Shown here in pieces: positions 24,400 to 31,280 of a stretch of 64,000 bases of DNA. A program made the position numbers and the translations under genes. Under the pieces are notes generated by a model. The model was not told where the DNA came from. It worked only from the letters and a program-made list of their open reading frames with translations, and did no database searches. The DNA lies in assembly GCF_021391535.1 (NCBI RefSeq), contig NZ_CP090066.1:2989501-3053500 (forward strand), read 5' to 3'. Each line of letters starts with the position of its first letter. Within the stretch, counting starts at the first letter, position 1. Origin of the DNA: Aurantimonas sp. HBX-1 (GTDB taxonomy: Bacteria; Pseudomonadota; Alphaproteobacteria; Rhizobiales; Rhizobiaceae).

Positions 24400-24762
24400 A
24401 TGGCTTTGATCGGTCAGCCACGAAGGAGCACGGCCATCGAAAGCACGGTTGAAGGCGACCGCATCGAACTCAGGCGCAGCGAGGAAGAGAAGAAACCTCT
24501 TCTGCAGCGCCTCAGCCGAATCGAGGGTCAGGTCCGGGGCCTCAAGGCAATGATTGCCGAGGACCGCTACTGTCTCGACGAGATCCAGCAGGTGAACGCC
24601 ATCACCGCCGCCTTGCGCGAGTTCTCCCTCCTCGTCATAGGCCAGCACGTCACCGAAGGCGTCCGCCACGCTTCAGAGCAAGCCAAGTCCGACGAGGCGG
24701 TGGCCGTCGCCGTCGAGGACATGATGCGGGTGCTGCGGGCGGCGATGCGGGCACGCGACTGA
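24400..24762 (+). CDS. CsoR/RcnR/FrmR-family metal- or aldehyde-responsive repressor
   Basis: An all-helical DNA-binding repressor. The core LLQRLSRIEGQVRGLKAMI, EDRYCLDEIQQVNAITAAL and IGQHVTEGVRHA carries the conserved Cys and the His of the W-X-Y-Z metal site, but the position that is Cys/His/Glu in CsoR/RcnR/FrmR is Gly (H-V-T-E-G). ATG 24400 gives 120 residues without a clear ribosome site. A strong AAGGAG at 24422-24427 lies before an in-frame ATC, so a rare ATC start (about 112 residues) is possible. No cognate efflux gene is adjacent. Confidence 0.82.
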   Translation: MALIGQPRRSTAIESTVEGDRIELRRSEEEKKPLLQRLSRIEGQVRGLKAMIAEDRYCLDEIQQVNAITAALREFSLLVIGQHVTEGVRHASEQAKSDEAVAVAVEDMMRVLRAAMRARD

Positions 24763-24829
24763 CCGCCCCTGCCGGGCCCCGACGCCTTCGCCGCTTGCCC
24801 TTTACCGCGCTGCATTATAGGTCGGCGCC

Positions 24830-25879
24830 ATGATCTTTGCTTCCGACAACTGGTCCGGCGCCCACCCCGCCATCAACGCCGCCATCGCCGCCCAGAGCGA
24901 GGGGATGGCCGCCGCCTACGGCGCCAGTACCCTCGACCGCGCGGTCGAGCAGCGCTTCAACGAAATCTTCGAGCGCGAGGTGGCGGTGTTCTTCGTCGGC
25001 ACCGGCACGGCCGCCAATTCGCTCGCCTTCGCGGCAGTGAACCGGCCCGGCGGGGTCGTCCTCTGCCATCGCGAGGCGCATGTCATCGAGGACGAGTGCG
25101 GCGCGCCGGAGTTCTTCACGCACGGCGCGCGGATGGCGCCGATCGACGGCGACGGCGGGCGCATCGACCCGGTCAATCTGCAGCGCGAGATCGATCGATT
25201 CAAACCCGATTTCGTCCATGCCGGCCAGCCGATGGCCGTCTCGGTCAGCCAGCCCGGCGAAGCCGGCACGCTGTATTCCGCCGACCAGATCGAGACGATC
25301 GCCAGGATCGCGCACGGCCGCGGTCTCGCCCTGCACATGGACGGCGCACGCTTTGCCAACGGCCTCGTTGCCACCGGGCTGTCGCCGGCCGAGATGACCT
25401 GGAAGCGCGGCGTCGACATCCTCTCCTTCGGGGCGACCAAGAACGGCTGCTGGTGCGCCGAGGCGGTGGTGTTCTTCGAGCCGGAACGCGCCCGCCAGTT
25501 TCCCTATATCCGCAAGCGCGGCGCCCAGCTGTTCTCCAAGACGCGCTTCGTCGCCGCCCAGTTCATGGCGTATTTCGAGGACGGCCTGTGGCTGGAGCTT
25601 GCCGCCCACGCCAACGCCATGGCCGACAGGCTGCGGGCCGGCATCGACGCCAGCCAGCATGCGCGCCAGGCCTGGGAGACGCACACCAACGAGAGTTTCG
25701 CCATTCTGGAGAAGCCGACGGCGGAGCGGTTGCGGGCCGAGGGCGCGGTGTTCTACGATTGGAATGCGCCCCATGCGCTGCACGAGCTGATCGGCGAGAA
25801 CGAGACGCTCGTGCGCCTCGTCACCAGCTGGTCGACCGAGGAAGCCGAGATCGAGCGTTTCAGCCGGCTGCTGGCCTGA
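24830..25879 (+). CDS. Low-specificity L-threonine aldolase
   Basis: A PLP enzyme cleaving L-threonine/allo-threonine to glycine and acetaldehyde. 349 residues; fold-type I features include FVGTGTAANSL, HREAHVIEDECGAPEF, the Asp in HMDGARFAN, and the Schiff-base Lys204 in FGATKNG. It is 67 bp downstream of the repressor gene, on the same strand. No TPP-like leader is visible. Confidence 0.94.
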   Translation: MIFASDNWSGAHPAINAAIAAQSEGMAAAYGASTLDRAVEQRFNEIFEREVAVFFVGTGTAANSLAFAAVNRPGGVVLCHREAHVIEDECGAPEFFTHGARMAPIDGDGGRIDPVNLQREIDRFKPDFVHAGQPMAVSVSQPGEAGTLYSADQIETIARIAHGRGLALHMDGARFANGLVATGLSPAEMTWKRGVDILSFGATKNGCWCAEAVVFFEPERARQFPYIRKRGAQLFSKTRFVAAQFMAYFEDGLWLELAAHANAMADRLRAGIDASQHARQAWETHTNESFAILEKPTAERLRAEGAVFYDWNAPHALHELIGENETLVRLVTSWSTEEAEIERFSRLLA

Positions 25880-25899
25880 GGCCACGATCGAAAAGTGAC

Positions 25900-25924
25900 G
25901 GAACCAACCGGCGCGGGCGCGATT
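25900..25924 (+). promoter_or_regulatory. Weak EcfG-like element before the Rmf-like gene
   Basis: GGAAC (25900-25904), 16 nt, GATT instead of CGTT. The -35 is exact but two of four -10 bases differ, so this is a tentative promoter only. It ends 24 bp before the start codon. Confidence 0.3.
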
Positions 25925-25948
25925 CCTTCCTGAGCAAAGGAGGCTGTC

Positions 25949-26173
25949 ATGTCCACAGACGCTTACGAGCAAGGAAAGCTCGCCTTCCAGCACAACCACC
26001 CGATGTCGTCCTGCGAGTACCCGGTCGGATCGCCCCTGCGGGCGGCCTGGATGGACGGCTGGACCACGGCCCGCAACGCCGCCCCCGGCGGCGCCAGCGG
26101 CGATCATCCCGGCATGATGGCGGACGCCCGGCGCGCTGCCCGCGTCGGCCAGCCGGATGTTCACGAATCCTAG
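25949..26173 (+). CDS. Ribosome modulation factor-like (Rmf/CrpP-fold) small protein
   Basis: A 74-residue protein matching the Rmf-fold family: AYEQGKLAF near the N-terminus, a Cys with PVGSPLRAAWMDGW in the middle. In gammaproteobacteria Rmf dimerises 70S ribosomes in stationary phase; alphaproteobacterial members are less studied. AAAGGAGG precedes the ATG at 25949 at ideal spacing. A weak EcfG-like element lies upstream. Confidence 0.75.
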   Translation: MSTDAYEQGKLAFQHNHPMSSCEYPVGSPLRAAWMDGWTTARNAAPGGASGDHPGMMADARRAARVGQPDVHES

Positions 26174-26221
26174 AGCCGAGCAACCGGGCGCACGCGCCCC
26201 GATCCGGTTCCAAAAACAAGA

Positions 26222-26244
26222 ACGGCGCCCTCATCGGGCGCCGT
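26222..26244 (-). terminator. Terminator of the Hsp20 gene
   Basis: ACGGCGCCC / GGGCGCCGT, a 9-bp perfect stem with a 5-nt loop, followed on the minus strand by TCTTGTTTTTGG. Position 24 bp beyond the Hsp20 stop fits. It may also stop the plus-strand Rmf-like transcript. Confidence 0.8.
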
Positions 26245-26267
26245 CGCTGTTTCCGCGGGATACGACC

Positions 26268-26735
26268 TCAGGCGGCGTTCGCCTCGATCTGCCGGGCGTT
26301 CTCGTTGCCGACGGTCGCGATGTCGATCTTGCGCGGCTTCATCGCCTCCGGGATGACCCGCACCAGATCGATGTGCAGCAGCCCGTTCTTCAGGCTGGCA
26401 CCCTTCACCTCGACATATTCGGCGAGCTGGAAGCGGCGCTCGAACGCGCGGCCGGCAATGCCGCGATAGAGCGTCTCGTACGCCTCCTCATCCTTCGGCT
26501 CAGCCTTCTCACCCTTCACCGTCAGCACGTTCTCGCGCGACTCGATCGAGAGTTCGCTCTCGCCGAAGCCCGCGACGGCCATGGTGATGCGGTACGCGTT
26601 CTCGCCGGTCCGCTCGATGTTGTAGGGCGGATAGGTCTGGCCGTTGTCCGGCTGGGAGACGCTGTCCAGCATCGAGAACAGCCGGTCGAAGCCGACGGTC
26701 GAGCGATAGAGCGGGGCAAAGTCGATGTGACGCAT
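26268..26735 (-). CDS. Hsp20 small heat shock protein (IbpA class)
   Basis: A 155-residue ATP-independent chaperone holding unfolded proteins. The alpha-crystallin domain (about residues 35-130) includes YPPYNIERTGENAYRI, the AVAGF strand, and LKNGLLHIDLVR. Class A rhizobial Hsp20 start MRHIDFAPLYRSTVGFDRLF is nearly diagnostic. The TAGGAGA ribosome site sits inside a ROSE-like hairpin, and a heat-shock-type promoter lies upstream, so control is likely at both levels. Confidence 0.95.
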   Translation of the reverse strand: MRHIDFAPLYRSTVGFDRLFSMLDSVSQPDNGQTYPPYNIERTGENAYRITMAVAGFGESELSIESRENVLTVKGEKAEPKDEEAYETLYRGIAGRAFERRFQLAEYVEVKGASLKNGLLHIDLVRVIPEAMKPRKIDIATVGNENARQIEANAA

Positions 26736-26830
26736 GGTGTTCTCCTATTGAGCAACGTTGGCGTTGTGGACACGGCACGGCATCCCGCCATGGGCGACGC
26801 CTCCGGTCCGCGGCCCCTTTCGAGGCGACC
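26736..26830 (-). promoter_or_regulatory. ROSE-like RNA thermometer in the Hsp20 leader
   Basis: The last hairpin (26739-26756) pairs GUU and CUC, with a single bulged G between them, to GAGAAC, closing over AAUAG and burying the AGGAG ribosome site. The UUGCU facing the Shine-Dalgarno with a bulged G is the hallmark of ROSE elements. A second stem upstream (CGCCUC with GAGGCG) fits the usual multi-hairpin leader. Confidence 0.75.
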
Positions 26831-26836
26831 GCAGGA

Positions 26837-26868
26837 GAAAAATGGTGGACCGGAATTTCCGGTTCAAG
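26837..26868 (-). promoter_or_regulatory. RpoH-type promoter of Hsp20, with palindrome in the spacer
   Basis: Minus-strand CTTGAA (26868-26863), 15 nt, CACCATTT (7 of 8 against CCCCATNT). The spacer holds a perfect palindrome ACCGGAA-T-TTCCGGT (26849-26863). Start of transcription would be about 26830. Confidence 0.6.
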
Positions 26869-27317
26869 AGGTTTTTTTCAACTCGATCGCATCGCCGTCA
26901 CGGCGCTTTTTAGATGCGCCTGGCGGCGGCCGGCGATGTGAACCCCGGATGAACGCAGCCTTCCGGCAGCGTTCACATCCCGGGCCGCATATTCGGCGCC
27001 ATGGTCGACCGGTTCACTCCGCCCAGCAAGGCGCAGGAAGGGCCGGCGACCCACCGTTTGCCCGCCGCCCGACGTGCGGGCCGTCAAACGGTCGCAGCGT
27101 CCCGTCCCTTCCGCTGTGGCCGCTCCGGCCGGGAGCCTGGAAACAGGTTCCCGGCCTCCTCCCTCTCCCAGCGCGGAACCTGCACCCATCGCGACACGAG
27201 CCCACGGACGACGCAGGCTTTGACCGGTCGCGGCAGGCCGCCTACAAGCCGGTCGTCGTGCACCGTTTCCGGAAAGGCCGGAGCGGGCGTCGACGTCTTC
27301 GAGCCGAGCCCCGGACG
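26869..27317. other. 449-bp region upstream of the hydrolase, no gene seen
   Basis: Contains a short stem followed by CTTTTT (CGCCG-TCA-CGGCG, 26893-26911) and a 9-bp inverted repeat GATGTGAAC / GTTCACATC (26935-26943 and 26971-26979). Open frames through the GC-rich part (27001-27317) lack ribosome sites and recognisable content. Confidence 0.6.
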
Positions 27318-28409
27318 ATGAGCGCCACCAACGATCCCACCGAACTCGTCCTGGTCGAGGGCAATCCGGCCCCCGCCGGCATCACCGTGCAGACCCTTCG
27401 GGCGCTCGACGGGGTACGGCTGCGCTGCGCCGTCTCGCCCAGCCTGCTCGACGCCACCCGCGGCACCGTCATCCTGCTGCAGGGCCGCAACGAGGCGATC
27501 GAGAAGTATTTCGAGACGATCACCGATCTCAACCGCCGCGGCTACGCCGTGGTGACCTTCGACTGGCGCGGCCAGGGCGGATCGGGTCGCCTGCTGCGCG
27601 GCAGCACCCTCGGTCATGTCCGGCATTTCGGCCAGTATGTCGGCGACCTCGAATGCGTCATCCAGGAAATCGTGCTGCCCGACTGTCGCGGGCCCTACGC
27701 CATCCTCGCCCACTCGATGGGCGCGCTGGTGGCGCTGCGCGCCTCGGCGCGCCTCGCCAACATCGTCGAGCGCATGGTGCTCTGCGCGCCGCTCATCGCG
27801 TTCAAGCGGCGCCGGCTGGGCACGCGGGCGCTGAACCGCATCGCCAGGACCGCGCGGCTGATCGGGCTCGGCCGGATGGCGGTGCCGATGCGGATGGTTC
27901 CGCGCGGCGGCATGACCCTCGCCAACAACGTCCTCACGAGCGATGCCCACCGCTTCGCCCGCAACCGCGCCCTTGCGGAGGCGGCACCGGCGCTGTTCAT
28001 CGGCAAGCCGACCGTCTCGTGGCTTGCGGCGGTGACCGGCGCGATGGTGCGGCTGGACGATTCGGACGAGATCGCCCGGCTGTCGGTGCCCACCCTGATG
28101 GTCTGCGCCGGCAGCGACGCGGTGGTAGGCACCGCCTCGGCCGAGCGGCTGGCCTGGCGGATGCGCAGCGGCTCGAGCCTGACCATCCCGTTCGCGCGCC
28201 ACGAGATCCTGCAGGAAGCCGACGGCTTTCGCGAGCCGCTGCTGGAAGCCTTCGAGGCCTTCACGGCGACGGCCCTGCCGTTGCCCGAGAGCGCCGCGGC
28301 GGAGGCGTCCGACGGACTGGCCATCGAGGCTGCCGACCTCGTCATCGAGGACGACGATTCAGCCGTTGAGGATGTCGAGGGCCTGGCGGTGGAGAGCCGG
28401 GGTCGCTGA
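27318..28409 (+). CDS. Alpha/beta hydrolase, lysophospholipase (PldB)-like
   Basis: A 363-residue serine hydrolase. The nucleophile elbow reads AHSMGA; the strand before it FDWRGQGGSGR carries the oxyanion region, and ARHEIL near the C-terminus holds the catalytic histidine. The cap covers residues 150-250. A negatively charged tail (EDDDSAVEDVEG) follows residue 330. ATG 27318 is the first suitable start after a long non-coding stretch. The final 51 bp overlap the hisN 3' end on the other strand. Confidence 0.87.
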   Translation: MSATNDPTELVLVEGNPAPAGITVQTLRALDGVRLRCAVSPSLLDATRGTVILLQGRNEAIEKYFETITDLNRRGYAVVTFDWRGQGGSGRLLRGSTLGHVRHFGQYVGDLECVIQEIVLPDCRGPYAILAHSMGALVALRASARLANIVERMVLCAPLIAFKRRRLGTRALNRIARTARLIGLGRMAVPMRMVPRGGMTLANNVLTSDAHRFARNRALAEAAPALFIGKPTVSWLAAVTGAMVRLDDSDEIARLSVPTLMVCAGSDAVVGTASAERLAWRMRSGSSLTIPFARHEILQEADGFREPLLEAFEAFTATALPLPESAAAEASDGLAIEAADLVIEDDDSAVEDVEGLAVESRGR

Positions 28410-29132
28410 GGCGAGAATGTCGCCGCCGCCTTCCGGGCGTTCGCCGCCGAAGGTCGTGATCACGCCGCCCGCCCGCTCGATGATCGGCACGAGGGCGACG
28501 ATGTCGTAGGGCTTGAGGCCGGTCTCCACCACCAGGTCGGCATGGCCGGCCGCCAGCATGCAGAAGGCGTAGCAGTCGACGCCGAAGCGGGTCAGCCGCG
28601 CCTCGGCCTCCAGCGCCTCGAAGCGGCGCAGGGCGTCGCCGGCGAAGAGGCGCGGCGTGGTGGTGAACAGCGTCGCGGCCGAGATGTCCTGCGTCGGCCG
28701 CACGGCCAGCTGCGTGCGCTGTCCTCCATGCACGTGCCAGGCCGCCTCGGCGTCGGCGAAGAAGCGCTCGCCGGTGAAGGGCTGCGACATCAGGCCGAGC
28801 CGGGCCACGCCCGCCTCGCAGAAGCCGATCAGCGTGCCCCAGACCGGCACCCCGGCGATGAAGGCCCGCGTTCCGTCGATCGGGTCGATCACCCAGAGCC
28901 GGTCGCCCTCCCCCGCCGCGCCGAATTCCTCGCCGAGCACGGCGTGATCCGGATAGCGGTCGCGGATCGCCGCGACGATCGCCATCTCGGCGGCGCGGTC
29001 CGCCTCGGTGACCGGGTCGAAGGCGGCCACGAGCTTGTTGTCGACGCTGGCGCCGTTGCGGAAGCGCGGCAGCGTCTCGCCATCGGCTGCGTCGGCGAGC
29101 GACAGCAGGAAGTCGACATCGGGTAGGGACAT
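28359..29132 (-). CDS. hisN: Histidinol-phosphatase, inositol monophosphatase family
   Basis: Removes phosphate from histidinol phosphate in histidine synthesis, magnesium dependent. From ATG 29132 (MSLPDVDFLLSLAD) it is 257 residues; further in-frame ATGs at 29171 and 29156 would only extend an unconserved N-terminus. Metal site motifs: GEEFG, WVIDPIDGTRAF and the late KPYDIVALVPIIERAGG. It matches the HisN subgroup common in Rhizobiales rather than true SuhB. It converges with the hydrolase with 51 bp of overlap. Confidence 0.9.
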   Translation of the reverse strand: MSLPDVDFLLSLADAADGETLPRFRNGASVDNKLVAAFDPVTEADRAAEMAIVAAIRDRYPDHAVLGEEFGAAGEGDRLWVIDPIDGTRAFIAGVPVWGTLIGFCEAGVARLGLMSQPFTGERFFADAEAAWHVHGGQRTQLAVRPTQDISAATLFTTTPRLFAGDALRRFEALEAEARLTRFGVDCYAFCMLAAGHADLVVETGLKPYDIVALVPIIERAGGVITTFGGERPEGGGDILASATPALHRQALDILNG

Positions 29133-29193
29133 GCGGATCCGATCGAACTCTGGCATTGCACGGCTGTGCAAAAAGAAACGGCGCTTTCGCCGA

Positions 29194-29211
29194 CTGCACG
29201 ATTTAGTGCAG
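29194..29211. promoter_or_regulatory. CTGCAC-N6-GTGCAG palindrome
   Basis: A perfect 6-bp inverted repeat just upstream of the small-RNA promoter and 62 bp from the hisN start. It could regulate either unit. Confidence 0.4.
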
Positions 29212-29218
29212 AATTATC

Positions 29219-29247
29219 TTGACACCTAGGGGCGAGAATCGTAGTTT
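29219..29247 (+). promoter_or_regulatory. Sigma-70-type promoter of the small RNA
   Basis: TTGACA (29219-29224), exactly 17 nt, TAGTTT (29242-29247) on the plus strand. No protein gene lies downstream on that strand; only a structured transcript ending in an intrinsic terminator does. Confidence 0.7.
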
Positions 29248-29253
29248 TGCAGT

Positions 29254-29335
29254 GCGGCATTAGCGTGCCGCTGCCCTTACGGGCGTTTCCTCCCTAGACT
29301 AGACCGCACTGTTCAGCGCAGTGCGGTTCTTTTTT
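29254..29335 (+). ncRNA. suhB / alpha-r8 (MmgR-like) small RNA
   Basis: About 82 nt with three stem-loops: GCGGCA/TGCCGC (29255-29272), GCCC/GGGC (29273-29284) and ACCGCACTG/CAGTGCGGT (29303-29327) followed by TCTTTTTT. The single-stranded GTTTCCTCCCTAGACT before the last stem looks like an anti-Shine-Dalgarno seed. The layout, the CGUUUCCUCCC sequence and the position beside an inositol monophosphatase-family gene match what I recall of Rfam suhB, which includes Sinorhizobium MmgR. Family identification is from memory. Confidence 0.72.
29303..29335 (+). terminator. Intrinsic terminator of the small RNA
   Basis: A 9-bp perfect stem, 7-nt loop and a run of T (TCTTTTTT). It is on the plus strand, opposite to both neighbouring genes, which supports an independent plus-strand RNA. 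Confidence 0.85.
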
Positions 29336-29357
29336 GCGCGCCGTTGGGCCTTGCCGC

Positions 29358-30263
29358 TCATTCCGCCGCAGCGGCGGCCGGCCGCAGATACTCCGCCTCC
29401 ACGTCGGCGGCAAAGCCCGCCACGAACGCCCCCAGCCGATCCTTCAGCACCGCGAAGCCCTCGTGCGGCCGATAGGCGCGCTCGTCGGCATAGAGGCCCC
29501 GATTAATCTCGATCTGGATGGCGTGGAAGCCGACCGGCGGGCGCCCGTAGCGTTCGGTGATGAAGCCCCCGGCATAGGGCTTGTTGCGGGCGACGTCGTA
29601 GCCGAGCCCCGCCAGGCGGGAGGTGGCGATGGTGACGAGCCGGCCCGCCGCGCTGGTGCCAAATCGGTCGCCGACCACCATGTCCGGCCGCCGGCCGCCC
29701 GGCAGCGCACGCACGCTCGAGGGCATGGAGTGGCAGTCGATCAGGATCGCCATGCCGAATCGGTCGCGGGTCCGCTCCAGCGCCTCCTCCAGCGCGCGAT
29801 GGAACGGCTTGTAGACCGTCTCGATCCGCCGCAGCGCCTCGTCCAGCGCCAGTGGCGCCCTGTAGATCTCCTCGTTCTCGGCCACGATCCGCGGAATCGT
29901 GCCGAGGCCGCCGGCGACCCGGATGGAGCCGGCATTGGCGAAATCGGGGAGCGTGTCGGAAAACATCGCGGGGTCGAGCTCGTAGGGCTCGCGGTTGACG
30001 TCGAGATAGGCGCGGGGGAAGCGGGCCGCCAGCAACGGCGCCCCGAGGCCCGAGACGAAGTCGAACAGGCTGTCGACGAAGAGATCTTCCGAGCGGCGAA
30101 TCGTGTCGCTGTTCAGCCGCGTCGCCGCGATCAGGTCCAGCGGGTAGTCGCGGCCGCTGTGGGGCGAGCAGAAGACGAAGGGGATGCGCGCGTCGGCAGG
30201 TTCGATGAGTTCAAAGGCCGCGACGTCGCCGCTGGCGGTCCTGACTGTTGGCACGTTCCCCAA
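29358..30263 (-). CDS. N-formylglutamate amidohydrolase family protein
   Basis: A 301-residue zinc-dependent amidohydrolase-like protein. Typical features: FVFCSPHSGRDYP near residue 30, FPRAYLDVNREPYELD, ILIDCHSMPS, then IEINRGLY with the late conserved residues. The family includes HutG (formylglutamate to glutamate) but this stand-alone rhizobial type next to cpdR has no hut genes nearby, so the substrate is open. It is divergent from cpdR across 157 bp. Confidence 0.88.
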   Translation of the reverse strand: MGNVPTVRTASGDVAAFELIEPADARIPFVFCSPHSGRDYPLDLIAATRLNSDTIRRSEDLFVDSLFDFVSGLGAPLLAARFPRAYLDVNREPYELDPAMFSDTLPDFANAGSIRVAGGLGTIPRIVAENEEIYRAPLALDEALRRIETVYKPFHRALEEALERTRDRFGMAILIDCHSMPSSVRALPGGRRPDMVVGDRFGTSAAGRLVTIATSRLAGLGYDVARNKPYAGGFITERYGRPPVGFHAIQIEINRGLYADERAYRPHEGFAVLKDRLGAFVAGFAADVEAEYLRPAAAAAE

Positions 30264-30420
30264 TCTCGCTCCTTCCGTTGACCGCGACGATAAAAATATC
30301 TCGTCCGCCGTGAGGGGCGGCCCATTCCTTTTAGAAAATGTTGGGGCATTCTGCTATGGAAATGGCTCATGAACGAACCACCGCCGGGAACTTTGCCCCG
30401 GACGCATCCGGATAACGTGA

Positions 30421-30786
30421 ATGTCAAAGATCCTACTGGCCGAAGACGACAACGACATGCGCCGCTTCCTCGCCAAGGCGCTGGAGCGCGCCGGCTACGA
30501 GGTCGTCACCTACGACAATGGCGGCAGTGCCTATGAGCGTCTCCGCGAGGAGCCGTTCTCGCTGCTCCTGACCGACATCGTCATGCCGGAGATGGACGGT
30601 ATCGAGCTGGCACGGCGTGCCACCGAGCTCGATCCCGACCTCAAGGTCATGTTCATCACCGGCTTCGCGGCCGTCGCGCTGCATCCCGATTCCAAGGCTC
30701 CGAAGGACGCGAAGATCCTCTCGAAGCCGTTCCACCTGCGCGAACTGGTGGACGAAGTGGCGAAAATGCTCGCCGACGCGGCCTGA
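30421..30786 (+). CDS. cpdR: Single-domain response regulator CpdR
   Basis: A 121-residue receiver without output domain. Phospho-acceptor Asp52 lies in LLTDIVMPEMDG; acidic pocket AEDDNDMRRF and the Lys in SKPF complete the site. FITGFAAVAL and the overall sequence are those of CpdR, which primes ClpXP for degradation of cell-cycle proteins and is controlled by the CckA-ChpT relay. The neighbouring amidohydrolase and tRNA-Val are the usual rhizobial setting. Confidence 0.93.
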   Translation: MSKILLAEDDNDMRRFLAKALERAGYEVVTYDNGGSAYERLREEPFSLLLTDIVMPEMDGIELARRATELDPDLKVMFITGFAAVALHPDSKAPKDAKILSKPFHLRELVDEVAKMLADAA

Positions 30787-30877
30787 CCCGCAGGCTCTGC
30801 GCGACGACGGCCCCGCCCCCCGGCGGAAGCCTATTGACGGCGGCTTCGGTCCTGTGATCTATGCCGCTCCGTCGGAT

Positions 30878-30952
30878 GGGCGTGTAGCTCAGCGGGAGAG
30901 CACTTCGTTGACATCGAAGGGGTCACAGGTTCAATCCCTGTCACGCCCACCA
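30878..30952 (+). tRNA. tRNA-Val (anticodon GAC)
   Basis: GGGCGTG pairs with CACGCCC for the acceptor stem; D arm GCTC...GAGC; anticodon stem CTTCG/CGAAG around TTGACAT (anticodon at 30910-30912); T arm ACAGG-TTCAATC-CCTGT. Discriminator A then encoded CCA. No integrase lies beside it. Confidence 0.97.
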
Positions 30953-31280
30953 TCCGATCCCCCACTACCGAGACATCCTCGCTAGACTACCTAGGTAACG
31001 CCGCGCCGATCGCATCGGCGGTGCCGGCCCCGGGCAGCCTCGCGACGCGACCGGCCGGTCCGGGCACGCTCCGACAGCGGGCGTCCGCGCCGACTCTCCC
31101 CATCCGCCGGGCACGGCGAACCGGAGGCCGGGCGCTGCAATTCGCGCCGGCGGCGGTACAATCGACCAGGTGCTGCCCTATATCGGCACGTGACGAGACT
31201 TGCGCCGGACGCAGGAATCGCGTTCGATTTTCCGAAGGCCGCCGAGATTGCCACGGCGACGCCTTCGACAACTGGCTGCC
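30953..31280. other. 328-bp intergenic stretch after tRNA-Val
   Basis: GC-rich, with an ACCTAGGT palindrome near 30988 and no convincing gene, terminator or repeat of the tRNA end. I see nothing that marks an integration site. Confidence 0.5.

Noticed and set aside
27001..27321. A 106-codon open frame before the hydrolase
   Set aside because: No ribosome site, no recognisable domain, Arg/Pro/Ser-rich product typical of random high-GC frames.
30878..31280. Genomic island inserted at tRNA-Val
   Set aside because: No integrase, no repeat of the tRNA 3' end and normal composition downstream.
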